A stretch of 64,000 bases of DNA from Rubripirellula amarantea (GCF_007859865.1 NZ_SJPI01000002.1:1632721-1696720); one strand, 5' to 3'; positions 45,458 to 56,672 are shown, numbered from the stretch's first letter. Notes: generated by a model not told the origin, from the letters alone. A program made the numbers and translations.

Positions 45458-48159
45458 GCATTCGAGCATTCTTTGGTAGCGATGTTGCCAGTGTCCCTGA
45501 ACTGCACGTCTCTCAAAACATAGAGGGGTCCCAGCTTAATCGTGACCTACCCAATCGCGACGTCGCCAAGATCACCGGCCGACTTAACCTTGCCTTTGCA
45601 ATTCTGACTTGCTTGGGAGGACTCGTTCTGGCTTCTGGTACCGAAGGCGATTTCGTTCCCATGATCGCGGTTTTCTTTGCGGTATTTGGGTTTCTGTTTG
45701 TTGATTGGTTGAAACTCTTTTCGTTGCCACCGATTGCTGCCTATGCGGCCATGGGTTTGGCCGCGTTGTACTGTGTTAGTGACTTTTTTGGCGGTGAAGC
45801 TCCCGGCAATCATCAGATGATCGCAGTCGCTCAATTGTTAGTGCTTGTCCAAGCCATCATGATGCTGCAAACCAAGACTCGCAGGATCTTTGAACAGTTG
45901 GGGGTGTTCTGTCTTTTAGAGTTGGTCGTTGCGGCAGTCTTTAACAATGCCATTCACTACGGCTTGCTACTGCTACCGATATGCGTCGTTGGCGGCTGGG
46001 CTTTAACGATGCTGGCATCCGTGTCGACTGTCGAAGGAATGTGCGACTCCGACTTCTTTCAATCTACCGATAGCAGTCCCAGCAAGTTGCCTAGTTTTCT
46101 TCGGGCTGCGGATCAAGACACAATTCACGTTAACGCTTCCGATGCGACCGCAGTGATCGCGAAGTCAGGTCTGCGACTTCCCAAGATCGTTTTGCTTGCT
46201 GTTGGTCCCGCGGTGGTATTGATTGCGACGATCTTTTTCTACGCCCTGCCACGGACCACGGAAGCCACACGGGCGAATAGCCCACGAAACGCATTGGTCG
46301 GATTCAATACCGAGATGAAGCTCGAACAAATCGGGCAGATGTCGCAAAACTCAGCGATCGCCGCTCAAATTCAACTGCGAGATCGCGCGACCGGTCTGCC
46401 GTATCAAGCCATCGGCGAACTCTACTTACGCGGCGCCGTGTTAGAGCGCTACCAAGCGCAATTTCACCCTGTTAGAAACACGGCCACCTGGACCTCGATC
46501 AGTGGAAGCACCATCGACTTGCCCGAAAAGTTACCTTCAGAGTACTTTCCGGCCCGCCCTTCGGATTCGAACTTCTACGACAATGTCTCGGTGCAAGTTT
46601 CGTGTGAGTCGTCAAAGAGTCCTGCGTTATTTGCAATCGCACCCTACTTTGAAGAACGAAGCACGGGCGACATCGTCCACTATCCTGATCAATGGACTCT
46701 ATCTCGCGACGACGCCAATGCGTTTTGGTACGGTCGGGCCAACTACACATTCGGGACCCACGCGTTTCGTGCTGGCGTGCAAAACAGTTTGATTGGTCGC
46801 ACGGAAGTCGAAATTCACGCCAACGAAATTGAACAAGTTTATCCCGAAGGATTGTATGAAGGAGAGAGTGAGCGTCTTCAAAACGAACGACGCAAACAAC
46901 TGATCCGTCAACAGAAGCACGACAGCTACGTTAAAGAACTGGTCGATTTTAAAGAAGGCACGATGCCAACCGTCGAACGGATTGCGGACTCGTTCGTGTA
47001 CGACGATCGGGGACGTCAAAGGAATTCACTTCAGTTAGCAAAGGCTTTGGAAGCCAATTTTGCGTTGTCCGGTGACTTCCAGTATTCACTAAATCTAGAC
47101 GCAAAGTCGATGCCGGGAATGGATCCGATCGAGCAGTTCGTTTCAATCGACCGATCCGGGCATTGCCAGTACTATGCTTCGGCTCTGGCAATGATGCTTC
47201 GTAGCCAAGGTGTACCCGCTCGACTTGTCGTTGGTTATCGCACCGATGAGTTCAACGAATTGACGGGACGCTACGTCGCTCGCCAACTGCACGCTCACGC
47301 GTGGGTGGAAGCGTTGATTCCGGCTGACCAAATCGAGAGGACTCAAACGGTCTACGGACAACCTGATACGACCGAGTACTGGGTGCGGTTAGACCCAACT
47401 CCGGCCACGCGCGAGTCCAATGACGACAGCAGCGTGGGACAGGTGCTCGATTTGGCTCAAACGATGTGGGACGACTACGTAGTTGACATGGATGCCGAAC
47501 GGCAAGAGTCAGCCATCGGTGCTGGTCCCACTGGCACTGCGATGCAGCAGTCGTACTCGCGATTGGTAGACCGGCTGAGCTCGATCATTAACTCGATCCG
47601 TGCTGACGAACTTGGCGGCGGATCGCTGGCCACTCGCAACCTTTTCTCGTGGCCAGCCGCCGTGATCGGGATTGCTTTGGCGATCGTCTCTCTAATCTTG
47701 ATTCGATTGCGTCCACCGAATTGGCTTCGCCGGCGTAGCAACGACCGCACCGGTCAAGAAGCCCCGCTGCCGCAAATCGCCTTCTATCAACAAACGCTTC
47801 AACAGCTCAAACGGGTTGGTGTCACGCGAAAAACGAATCAAACTCCCCGCGAATTACGCTTACAAGCTACCGACCAATTGCAGCATCCGATGGTTCCATC
47901 GGTCGATTCCCCCCTGCAAGTACTCACGGACGCTTTCTACCGCATACGCTTTGGTTCCGAGCCGATTGATGCCAACCCAGCATCCTCCGCGCGAACGGAC
48001 CTTGATAACCTCTCGCGTGTCGACGATGCTTCTGCAACGAATGCCCAGTCACGAACGAACGATAGGGACGCTGAACTTGAATCCAGCGTCGCCTTGGCGC
48101 TCAAGGATTTGTCTCGCAGCATTGACTTATTGGCGATTAGTGATCAGCAAAAACGCTAA
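45454..48159 (+). CDS. Transglutaminase-like membrane protein (DUF3488/TgpA type)
   Basis: The 901-aa protein has a cluster of membrane helices in the first 270 residues, a transglutaminase-like domain (about 480-650) and a last membrane helix near residue 735 with a cytosolic tail. The catalytic Cys is in SIDRSGHCQYYASALAMMLR; the His is in LHAHAWVEAL; the Asp is in WVRLDPTP. This is the TgpA-like architecture (DUF3488 + transglutaminase core). The 4-base overlap with the DUF58 gene shows they form one unit, commonly linked to envelope remodelling. The substrate is unknown. Confidence 0.9.
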   Translation: MSIRAFFGSDVASVPELHVSQNIEGSQLNRDLPNRDVAKITGRLNLAFAILTCLGGLVLASGTEGDFVPMIAVFFAVFGFLFVDWLKLFSLPPIAAYAAMGLAALYCVSDFFGGEAPGNHQMIAVAQLLVLVQAIMMLQTKTRRIFEQLGVFCLLELVVAAVFNNAIHYGLLLLPICVVGGWALTMLASVSTVEGMCDSDFFQSTDSSPSKLPSFLRAADQDTIHVNASDATAVIAKSGLRLPKIVLLAVGPAVVLIATIFFYALPRTTEATRANSPRNALVGFNTEMKLEQIGQMSQNSAIAAQIQLRDRATGLPYQAIGELYLRGAVLERYQAQFHPVRNTATWTSISGSTIDLPEKLPSEYFPARPSDSNFYDNVSVQVSCESSKSPALFAIAPYFEERSTGDIVHYPDQWTLSRDDANAFWYGRANYTFGTHAFRAGVQNSLIGRTEVEIHANEIEQVYPEGLYEGESERLQNERRKQLIRQQKHDSYVKELVDFKEGTMPTVERIADSFVYDDRGRQRNSLQLAKALEANFALSGDFQYSLNLDAKSMPGMDPIEQFVSIDRSGHCQYYASALAMMLRSQGVPARLVVGYRTDEFNELTGRYVARQLHAHAWVEALIPADQIERTQTVYGQPDTTEYWVRLDPTPATRESNDDSSVGQVLDLAQTMWDDYVVDMDAERQESAIGAGPTGTAMQQSYSRLVDRLSSIINSIRADELGGGSLATRNLFSWPAAVIGIALAIVSLILIRLRPPNWLRRRSNDRTGQEAPLPQIAFYQQTLQQLKRVGVTRKTNQTPRELRLQATDQLQHPMVPSVDSPLQVLTDAFYRIRFGSEPIDANPASSARTDLDNLSRVDDASATNAQSRTNDRDAELESSVALALKDLSRSIDLLAISDQQKR

Positions 48160-48196
48160 CAGCAACAACGATGAAAACAGCACCGGAGAATTTGCA

Positions 48197-48868
48197 TTGA
48201 TCGTGACCATTGATGGACCAGCGGGCGCAGGCAAAAGCAGTATTGCCCGCCAAGTGGCCCAAAGCATCGGCTTTGATTTCCTGGACACCGGGGCAATGTA
48301 TCGGGCTGTCACGCTTGGCGCAATTCGTGAACAGATTGAATGGGACGACCTAGCCGGTTTGATCGCTTTTACTAAGAAGTCGCGAATTAACTTTGACTGC
48401 GATCGTGTCTTCTTAAACGATGTGGACGTCACGGAAGAAATTCGCTCGCCAACGGTCACCTCCGCGATTCGTTATCTCGCCGACGTTGCGGAAGTACGAG
48501 AAGAGCTGAGTAACCAGCAACGCATCTTTGCCGAGAATCGCAATCTTGTTACCGACGGGCGAGATCAAGGTACCGAAGTTTTCCCGAACGCAACCTGCAA
48601 GATTTTCTTGACGGCATCACCGGACGAACGAGCTCGACGCAGACAAGCACAATTACAACGTATCGGGCGATTCATGCCGCTGGACGAAATCCTTGCCGCT
48701 CAGCGCAAGCGAGACGCCGAAGATAAAGCGCGACCAATGGGCGCTCTGCGTCCTGCCGACGACGCCATTGTGGTCGACAGTGATGGAATGACCACCGATG
48801 AAGTGCTTCGAAAAGTTCTGCAGATTATCCAGCAAGTGATGCAGTCACAATCGGCAGCCCAACAATGA
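48197..48868 (+). CDS. cmk: Cytidylate kinase
   Basis: The chosen TTG start (preceded by GGAGAA with a 6-base spacer) gives 223 aa beginning MIVTIDGPAGAGKSSIARQV. The frame is open further upstream but overlaps the transglutaminase gene and has no family features there. The P-loop GPAGAGKSS, the FLDTGAMYRAVTL block, VTDGRDQGTEVFPNA and RRRQAQLQRIG are typical. Cmk phosphorylates CMP and dCMP. GTG at 48203 is a weaker start alternative. Confidence 0.92.
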   Translation: MIVTIDGPAGAGKSSIARQVAQSIGFDFLDTGAMYRAVTLGAIREQIEWDDLAGLIAFTKKSRINFDCDRVFLNDVDVTEEIRSPTVTSAIRYLADVAEVREELSNQQRIFAENRNLVTDGRDQGTEVFPNATCKIFLTASPDERARRRQAQLQRIGRFMPLDEILAAQRKRDAEDKARPMGALRPADDAIVVDSDGMTTDEVLRKVLQIIQQVMQSQSAAQQ

Positions 48869-48972
48869 GGCGTCTCTTGTACTAGCGCGTCTTAGGTAGA
48901 CCCAAGCCAAGTAAAACCACGACCTGCCCCACACTGCTAGCCATACCACACTGCAAGCGAACTCAACATTAG

Positions 48973-51792
48973 TTAGTGCGCCTCGAGCCAATTCTTGCCG
49001 AAGCCCATTTCCACTTCGATTGGCACTTTCATCTCTAAGGTATTTTTCATCGCCCGTTCAATCACGGGCATCACCTCACTCTGCTCGGAATTGAGCATGT
49101 CAAAGACGATTTCATCGTGCACCGTTAGCACCATTTTGGTTTGAAAGCCGCCTTCTTGAAGCGCTTCATGTACCCGAATCATCGCCAGCTTCAACATGTC
49201 AGCCGCAGTACCCTGAATCGGACTGTTCATCGCTAAGCGTTCCGCTGCCGCGACCGATCCACGACTGCGTGAATTGATATCTCGCAAGTACCGGCGGCGG
49301 CCCGTGACCGTCGCGACGTACCCATGCTCCTTAGCAAACGCGATCGTTCGATCGATGTAGTCTTGAACGCCTGGATACTTTTCAAAGTAGTTTTTGATCA
49401 ACTCACTTGCTTCGTTCCGTGGAATATTCAAACGCTGCTGCAGTCCAAACGCCGAAATTCCATAGATAATCCCGAAGTTCACGGTCTTAGCCTTCGCTCG
49501 CATTTCACGAGTTACGTCTTCTGGTTCTACCTTGTAGACCTTCGCCGCGGTAACCGTGTGAATGTCTTCGTTGTTTTGAAACGCGGACATCATTCCCTCA
49601 TCACCACTTAGCTCCGCCATGACGCGAAGTTCAATCTGAGAATAATCAGCACTCAAGATCGCATGATCCTCGTCGCGAGGAACAAACGCGGCTCGGATTT
49701 CGCGGCCACGTTCCTTTCGAACCGGAATTGTTTGCAGGTTGGGATTATTGGACTGCATCCGACCAGTCGCGGTCCACGATTGACTGTAGTGCGTGTGGAC
49801 GCGTAGCGTTTCTGGATTAACGGACAAAGGCAGTTGATCAACGTAGGTCGATTTTAACTTTCTTGCATTCCGATAATTCAAGACATCAGCAACGATTTCA
49901 TGCCGGCTAGAAAGCCTCTCAAGTTCAGCTTCGCGAGTCGAATACTGGCCGGTTGCCGTCTTCTTCGGGTTCTCTTCGAGTTGCAACTCTTCGTACAAGA
50001 CGATGCCGAGTTGCTTTGGTGAGTCGATATTGAATTGATGACCTACCTGAGCAAATATCCTTGCCTGTAGATCTTCGATTTCTTTATCCAGCAGCTTGGA
50101 ATACTTGGCCAAGGCATCGGTATCTAAACGGATACCTTCGTATTCCATGTCGACTAACACTGGCGTCAACGGGCATTCCACTTCGTAGCACACTTTGCTG
50201 ACGCCTCGCTCTTCGATATCAGGCACAATTGCAGCAGCAACTTGCAAAGTCACATCAGCATCTTCGCACGCGTACTCAGCGAGCTTGGCAAGCGGCACGT
50301 CCCGCATGTTCTTTTGCTCAGGCCCCTTCGGCCCAATCAGCTCTTCTGTCGCAATCGGCTTGTATCCCAGATAAAGTCCCGATAAGTAATCCAAGCCATG
50401 CCGCATCTCTGGCTCTTTCATCGAATGAGCAAGCATGGTGTCAAACAACTCACCCTGAACCGTAACGCCGTGCCATTTCAGGACGGACAAATCGTACTTC
50501 AAATTGTGACCGATCTTCTTGATGGAATGCGATTCAAAGAACGGGCGGAACTCATCCAGGATCGCTATTGCTTCTGACTTGCTCCCATCTTCGTCGCCTT
50601 CATTCACAACGACATAGAAAGCTTCGTGGTGCGCAAAAGAAAACGCCAACCCCAACAGCGAAGCCGTGCGCGGATCCAAGCCAGTCGTTTCCGTGTCGAA
50701 GCAAACACTTCCTTGTTTCATCAATCGTTGAAGCAGTTCCTTGCGCTGTTCGGGCGTCTCGATCGTGTGATAGGAATGCTTAACATCGCGTATTGTCTTT
50801 TCATCAACGGGTTCGTCGAACAAAGTCGCCTGAATCTCGGTTTCCCGTTTCTCGCGAACGACCTGAGCACGATTGGTGGCCGACGAAAACGACTTGCCAA
50901 AAATCTTTTTACCCAGCGTGTCGAATTCAAGCTCCATGAACAACTCTTTCAGCTCCTTCGTCTCGTGCGGCTTGCGAGTAAACGTGCTGATATCAAGCGA
51001 ATGCGGAACGTCCAACTGAATGGTCACCAGTCGCTTAGATAGCTCGGCGAGTTCTCGGTTTTCCTCCACGCGTTCGCGTTGCTTGCCCTTCAGTTCACCG
51101 CTGTGCGCTATCAGGTTCTCTACGCTTCCATATTGTGCGATTAGCTTCTGAGCCGTTTTCGGACCGATCCCCGGTATCCCTGGAATGTTGTCACTCGAAT
51201 CTCCCATCAATCCGAGAATATCAATCACTTGATCAACACGCTCGATGTCCCAGTTCGCAAGCACTTCCGGCACGCCCAAGATTTCAACCTCACCACCTTT
51301 TCGTCCAGGCTTGTAAATAACGACGTTCTCTTCAACAAGCTGATGGTAGTCCTTGTCCGGAGTAACCATGAACACGCGGTAACCAAGCTTTGCGGCTTGA
51401 TGAGCCAACGTGCCAATGATGTCGTCGGCTTCGTAACCGGGCATTTTGATTGCCGTGATTTGCATGGCCTCGAAAAGGCGATCGATGTACGGTTTCTGAG
51501 CCGACATATCCTCGGGCATCGCGTCCCGCTGTGCTTTGTATTCGGGATAGTCGATGTGCCGCTGAGTTGGCTCGGGTGTATCAAAGGCAACTGCGATATG
51601 TGTCGGCTGTTCGCGAGCAATCATGTCCATGACGGTGTTCGCCATCCCGAACACGCCCGAAGTGCACAATCCGCCAGAGGTGTATCGGTGGCTACGGATC
51701 AGAGCAAAATGTGCTCGATAGAAAAGAGCCATGCCATCAAGAAGGAACAGCTTTTGCGTTTCAGGGAACAGTTCAGCAGGTTGCGTTGCCAT
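48973..51792 (-). CDS. polA: DNA polymerase I
   Basis: The 939-aa polymerase has three intact domains: the 5'-3' exonuclease (residues 1-300, with LDGMALFYRAHFA and GLMGDSSDNIPGIPGIGPKTA), a 3'-5' proofreading exonuclease (about 350-520) and the family A polymerase. In the proofreading domain the Exo I DTETTGLDP, Exo II GHNLKYDL and Exo III YACEDADVT motifs are all complete. The polymerase motifs A (SADYSQIELRV), B (KTVNFGIIYGISAFG) and C (LTVHDEIVFD) are also present. It fills gaps in repair and removes primers. Both exonucleases should be active. Confidence 0.97.
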   Translation of the reverse strand: MATQPAELFPETQKLFLLDGMALFYRAHFALIRSHRYTSGGLCTSGVFGMANTVMDMIAREQPTHIAVAFDTPEPTQRHIDYPEYKAQRDAMPEDMSAQKPYIDRLFEAMQITAIKMPGYEADDIIGTLAHQAAKLGYRVFMVTPDKDYHQLVEENVVIYKPGRKGGEVEILGVPEVLANWDIERVDQVIDILGLMGDSSDNIPGIPGIGPKTAQKLIAQYGSVENLIAHSGELKGKQRERVEENRELAELSKRLVTIQLDVPHSLDISTFTRKPHETKELKELFMELEFDTLGKKIFGKSFSSATNRAQVVREKRETEIQATLFDEPVDEKTIRDVKHSYHTIETPEQRKELLQRLMKQGSVCFDTETTGLDPRTASLLGLAFSFAHHEAFYVVVNEGDEDGSKSEAIAILDEFRPFFESHSIKKIGHNLKYDLSVLKWHGVTVQGELFDTMLAHSMKEPEMRHGLDYLSGLYLGYKPIATEELIGPKGPEQKNMRDVPLAKLAEYACEDADVTLQVAAAIVPDIEERGVSKVCYEVECPLTPVLVDMEYEGIRLDTDALAKYSKLLDKEIEDLQARIFAQVGHQFNIDSPKQLGIVLYEELQLEENPKKTATGQYSTREAELERLSSRHEIVADVLNYRNARKLKSTYVDQLPLSVNPETLRVHTHYSQSWTATGRMQSNNPNLQTIPVRKERGREIRAAFVPRDEDHAILSADYSQIELRVMAELSGDEGMMSAFQNNEDIHTVTAAKVYKVEPEDVTREMRAKAKTVNFGIIYGISAFGLQQRLNIPRNEASELIKNYFEKYPGVQDYIDRTIAFAKEHGYVATVTGRRRYLRDINSRSRGSVAAAERLAMNSPIQGTAADMLKLAMIRVHEALQEGGFQTKMVLTVHDEIVFDMLNSEQSEVMPVIERAMKNTLEMKVPIEVEMGFGKNWLEAH

Positions 51793-51896
51793 GAATGCGA
51801 GCAGAGTGCGAGAAGACGGACAAGAAAGACGAAACCGCAGAGCTTAAAGCGAGGGCCGCTCACTCGAAAGCCATCAAGTTCGCATTCCGGAATTTG

Positions 51897-52895
51897 CTAC
51901 TTTCCGGCGACGTACTCAAGCTGAATTTGCGTGTTGGGAAGTTTCGCCTGCAACCGCTCGACACCCTCGGCCGTCACTTGGGTCCGAGTCACGATCAAAT
52001 CGTCCAATTGTGTCAACGGTTCCAAACTAGCCAATCCTTCGTCGGTGATGGACGTCGAGCCAAGATGCAGAAACTTCAAATTGGTCAATTTCGAAAGTGC
52101 CGGCAGACCAGCATCGGAAAGCTTTGTGTTGTCTAAATTGAGCCACGTCAGCTTCGACAACTTGGCCAACGATTCAATTCCACGGTCATTCACTGGCACG
52201 CCGTACAAATTGAGATGATCAAGACCAGAAAGTTCCGCGATCGAACCAAGCGAAGCATCCGACAACTCTTCACATTCGCTGACGTCCAACGACTGAAGAT
52301 TGCTAAGACTTGTCAGGGATGCGATTCCAACATCAGTGACCTCAGTCCCCGAGATGCGAAGTTTCCTGAGTTCAGCAAACGTGGAAATCGCTTTCGCTGC
52401 GTCATCGTTGATCTTTGTCTTAGCGAGATAGAGCTCGCTTAACTTTTTCATAGGCAGCAAGTGCCCGACGCCCTGCTCAGAAATCGGCAACAGATCAAGT
52501 GCCAAGACTTTCAAATTTGACAGCGATGTCAGATGTGCCAATCCGTCGTCTGTCACAGTTGCAAGATCATCCTTACCGCTCAACCGGACCGCCTTTAATG
52601 TCGTAGCGTGATCGGCGAGCAACGTTAGATCGTCGTTAGTGACAGGTCGACCGCGGAAGTCAACTTCCACGACCTTGCCGCCACCATCACGCCTGACCTT
52701 GCTCGCGATTGTTTCAAGCTCCGCTCCCTCAGGCGACTCTGAATCGGTCGGCGCATCGGTTGAGGCCTGGGTCGGCGCCTCAACTTGCGAGGCTGTTTCT
52801 GTGACCTCTGACTGAGACGAACAGCCGATCGCCGCAATGCACAAGAAAACGACTAGAGCGAGCAATTCATAACGACGCAACGGTTTGGCATTCAT
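51897..52895 (-). CDS. Leucine-rich repeat lipoprotein
   Basis: The 332-aa product has a lipoprotein signal with lipobox AAIGC at Cys25, then a Ser/Glu/Thr-rich linker and leucine-rich repeats (about residues 60-325). The repeats have the LTxLxxLxxL pattern: SLSNLKVLAL, LSELYLAKTKINDDA, LRKLRISGTEV, LTWLNLDNTKLSD, LKFLHLGSTSITDEG. Each repeat is 23-24 residues, as in the bacterial type. It should be anchored in the envelope and bind protein partners. No enzymatic domain is present. Confidence 0.88.
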   Translation of the reverse strand: MNAKPLRRYELLALVVFLCIAAIGCSSQSEVTETASQVEAPTQASTDAPTDSESPEGAELETIASKVRRDGGGKVVEVDFRGRPVTNDDLTLLADHATTLKAVRLSGKDDLATVTDDGLAHLTSLSNLKVLALDLLPISEQGVGHLLPMKKLSELYLAKTKINDDAAKAISTFAELRKLRISGTEVTDVGIASLTSLSNLQSLDVSECEELSDASLGSIAELSGLDHLNLYGVPVNDRGIESLAKLSKLTWLNLDNTKLSDAGLPALSKLTNLKFLHLGSTSITDEGLASLEPLTQLDDLIVTRTQVTAEGVERLQAKLPNTQIQLEYVAGK

Positions 52896-52932
52896 GATCG
52901 GTTTCCAGGGGTTAGGGAAACCGTAAGGATTG

Positions 52933-53403
52933 CTAAGTTGCCAGTGCCGTCAACATGGCGTGATCAATCTTCTTTCGTTGATCAGAGTTTTCGTTGATTT
53001 CGTGCCAATAAGATACCGTTTCGTCCTCCGGTTCCCAGCACAATCGGATCGGGCGTCGATTTAGCATGGCGGGAAAATCCACGTGCCCATCAAACGGATC
53101 TTTTGTTTCCACTCCGAGCGAGCGAAGTTCCTGCAGACACGCGTTCAACCGATCCTCATCGGCTCGCAACGATCGACGCATGTCGGACAACTCGTCCTCG
53201 TACTCGGGCTGGCTGATCGTTTCGGGAAGCTTGTCAACGACCTTCAACTGCTTCCGCTGAGCATCAATTGTCTCGCGCAACTTCAACAGATCCCTGACCA
53301 CACTGCGGACAAATGGCAACGTCTGCGTGGCAGCCGAAGGCGTGTAAATGGGATGACTGGAGGTCACTGGACCTGATTCATCATTGTCAATTGCGCGAAC
53401 CAT
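52933..53403 (-). CDS. DUF2203 family protein
   Basis: The 156-aa protein has a helical N-terminal half (coiled-coil-like DLLKLRETIDAQRKQLK, LSDMRRSLRADEDRL) and the conserved C-terminal DUF2203 block with FPAMLNRRPIRLCWEPEDE and SYWHEINEN. The family is uncharacterised but widespread. It sits alone upstream of csrA in opposite orientation. Confidence 0.85.
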   Translation of the reverse strand: MVRAIDNDESGPVTSSHPIYTPSAATQTLPFVRSVVRDLLKLRETIDAQRKQLKVVDKLPETISQPEYEDELSDMRRSLRADEDRLNACLQELRSLGVETKDPFDGHVDFPAMLNRRPIRLCWEPEDETVSYWHEINENSDQRKKIDHAMLTALAT

Positions 53404-53888
53404 AAACGAATTTGCTTCCTAAGGAATGAATCGAATAGACGATCAAAAGCCGACGCGTCCGAAAAGCGTCCGCTTCATGTTCTACGGTAAGACGCGATAA
53501 ATCGCCCAAAGTTCAACGCCAATTTCCGACGCATCTTATAAGGTGCACGTCCGAATACTATGCGTGTCGAGAGTGCATGAAAACCGCAAATAGACGGAAT
53601 TCAAGGCACACTGTCGAGGGGACTCTTTCTAGCCGCGCGTGCCAATAATAGGATCGAAGGGTCAGAATTCCCGATCTGTCAAGTCGAGTTTCCTTGACTC
53701 TTTGTTTTTTTGACCTAGAGTTGAGGAGTTAGGAACGGCGAACTGCAAGGAAATGGTTCGCGGCAACCGGTCTACGAAGCGATGGAGCAAGGAATTTTGG
53801 GTCCAGCTTGACAGCTTGGTCCTCTTGCGAGGCATCGGATAGTAGGCACGCAATTTTGAAAACTCAGGGCCGGTTAACGAGGACGGAC
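53404..53888. other. 485-bp intergenic region, csrA upstream
   Basis: No convincing protein-coding gene; ORFs here lack any recognised character. A GTCAAGTCGAG...GACTCTTTG stretch near 53675-53705 can fold back weakly before a T-rich run. The csrA leader carries GGA triplets: the ribosome-binding area reads GAGGACGGACATG, with two GGA triplets next to the start codon. Confidence 0.5.
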
Positions 53889-54083
53889 ATGTTAGTACTA
53901 TCAAGAAAAAAGAACGAAAGCATCGTGATCAACAACGACATTAAGATCGTTGTGGTCGAAATTCGCGGCGACAAAGTGCGTCTGGGCGTCGAAGCGCCCC
54001 GTGAAGTGCCGGTGCATCGCCGCGAGGTGTATGACGCGATTCAGCGTGCAGCACAATCTGATGATGCGCCCATCGAGTCCTAA
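53889..54083 (+). CDS. csrA: Carbon storage regulator CsrA
   Basis: The 64-aa protein begins [20 protein letters not shown], then [16 protein letters not shown] and [12 protein letters not shown], the fully conserved CsrA core. It acts as an RNA-binding dimer at GGA motifs; R44 equivalent is in the PVHRREV block. The ATG at 53889 is fixed by the family's MLVL start, although the frame is open 81 bases further up. GGA triplets in its own leader allow autorepression. A terminator lies downstream. Confidence 0.95.
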   Translation: MLVLSRKKNESIVINNDIKIVVVEIRGDKVRLGVEAPREVPVHRREVYDAIQRAAQSDDAPIES

Positions 54084-54210
54084 CCAGACTTCTTTTGACA
54101 GTGCGTTTCGTCGTCATCGGACACTCGTTTCCGCGTTCGACCATCGATCGCGTGAATAATTTTGGCAAATGAATCGGTTTTTATTGGCCGTTGAACTCTG
54201 CTGATCCCAG

Positions 54211-54240
54211 GGCACTCACCATTTTGTGAGTGCCTTTTGC
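54211..54240 (+). terminator. Intrinsic terminator downstream of csrA
   Basis: A 9-bp GC-rich stem GGCACTCAC / GTGAGTGCC with a 6-base loop is followed by TTTTGCTTTG. It lies about 130 bases after the csrA stop and before the tRNA-Glu gene. Confidence 0.85.
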
Positions 54241-54432
54241 TTTGATACACCGCATTTCTGCTTTTTATGCGTTGAAGTCGAACCGTTTTGAGGAAGTGTG
54301 CGGTTCCTATCGGGCGAACCCTTGACGAAGTTTGCCCGTCTTCGTAAAAACCCTACTCACGCGACGGAAACCATGCCGATGGCATTTTCAGCAGTGTGAA
54401 AAACAGCGCTTCCGAGCACTGAATAGTTAGAC

Positions 54433-55760
<1,328 letters not shown>

Positions 55761-56154
55761 CGCTCCGTAGGGTACAGGTAAGAATTTTCTTAGCTAAATT
55801 TGCGAAGAACTAGGTTGGGCTTCTTTTCGCAAATGGCAATGCGCAGCCAAAACCATCACATTGGAAGACCATGCCGGTGTGGGCTCTGGAATAACCCGTA
55901 GCCGACTACTTGGGTCCCCTCGATCTAACCGGAAACTTTCGAATTCGTTGGCGACCATCGCTTCATCTACGCAGGTCGCTTTCACACGTCTCTCTGTGAG
56001 AACACTCAACACCAACACCGCCGTTCCTTCACTTTACCGATTTCAAATTGCCTTACAAATCACATTTCGTTGTTAAACACCGTGACACAGGAATACAGGG
56101 AGCTAAAAAAGATCGCGATGCTGGTGAAGCATCGCGATCTTGTTTCCTTAACCG
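55761..56154. other. Intergenic region with a minus-strand terminator
   Basis: About 390 bases between the integrase start and the end of the 146-aa gene. A short frame (55794-56018, minus) exists but lacks a ribosome-binding site and protein character. The only firm structure is the hairpin at 56109-56141. Confidence 0.45.
56109..56141 (-). terminator. Intrinsic terminator after the 146-aa gene
   Basis: A 14-bp perfect stem AAGATCGCGATGCT / AGCATCGCGATCTT with a 5-base loop is followed on the minus strand by a run of Ts (TTTTTTAGCT). It ends the last gene of the cassette. Confidence 0.9.
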
Positions 56155-56595
56155 CTAGTTCGCGATTGAGGTTTTCTTTAGCGTATCGATGAGAGAACTT
56201 GCCTCGACAATGGATAGTCGTTCAGGCGACTCCACTTGGAACCGTGACCGCAACTCGCTCGCCAATGCAATCCCGTGCTTCAACGCAATTGTCTTGATGG
56301 CACGAATCTGCTTCTCTGTCGCTGGACGACAAGCTTTCGATTTTGAACCGGACGGGCGAACTGGCGACGGGGAATTTGTTCTATTGGATTTCACCGCCAC
56401 CTGCGAACTCAGTTGATCGTCGATGCTGCGTCGGCATCGAGCAAACGCTTGGCGGATCCTCTGTTCAATAACCGTTGCGTCGTCCATTTCGCGGTCGTCG
56501 AGTGTGACCTCGACGACACAGCTCGCGCCGATACTGCCGAAATTGGGTTGGCCGATCTTCTGTTGCAGTCCGACTGTGATGGATTGCATTTTCAT
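56155..56595 (-). CDS. 146-aa protein of unknown function, mobile-region type
   Basis: The product begins SITVGLQQKIGQPNFGSIGA, a beta-rich start with VEVTLDD. A helix containing IRQAFARCRRSIDDQL follows, then a polar Ser/Pro/Arg linker and a C-terminal block ATEKQIRAIKTIALKHGIAL, then LSIVEASSLIDTLK. Similar two-part proteins occur on plasmids and integrated elements; no function is known. The linker separating the halves is low in complexity. It is the last gene of the minus-strand cassette. Confidence 0.75.
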   Translation of the reverse strand: MKMQSITVGLQQKIGQPNFGSIGASCVVEVTLDDREMDDATVIEQRIRQAFARCRRSIDDQLSSQVAVKSNRTNSPSPVRPSGSKSKACRPATEKQIRAIKTIALKHGIALASELRSRFQVESPERLSIVEASSLIDTLKKTSIAN

Positions 56596-56623
56596 CGAGA
56601 TTCCTTGATTGAGATGGGAGAGA

Positions 56624-56655
56624 TTGCGTGCCGGGTTTTAAAACCCGGCACGCAA
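56624..56655. repeat. Perfect 32-bp palindrome (two 16-bp arms, no spacer)
   Basis: The arms TTGCGTGCCGGGTTTT and AAAACCCGGCACGCAA meet with no spacer, between the end of the 84-aa gene and the start of the 146-aa gene. Because it is symmetric, both strands contain the same sequence. It could act as a terminator hairpin or as the site of a dimeric DNA-binding protein. Confidence 0.9.
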
Positions 56656-56672
56656 GACAGGGCATGTGAAGC

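Noticed and set aside
47816-48196. Upstream in-frame extension of cmk
   Set aside because: It overlaps the end of the transglutaminase gene in another frame and has no Cmk features; the TTG with GGAGAA at 48197 fits better.
55794-56018. Possible small minus-strand gene between integrase and cassette
   Set aside because: There is no ribosome-binding site or recognised protein character; an excisionase could not be supported.
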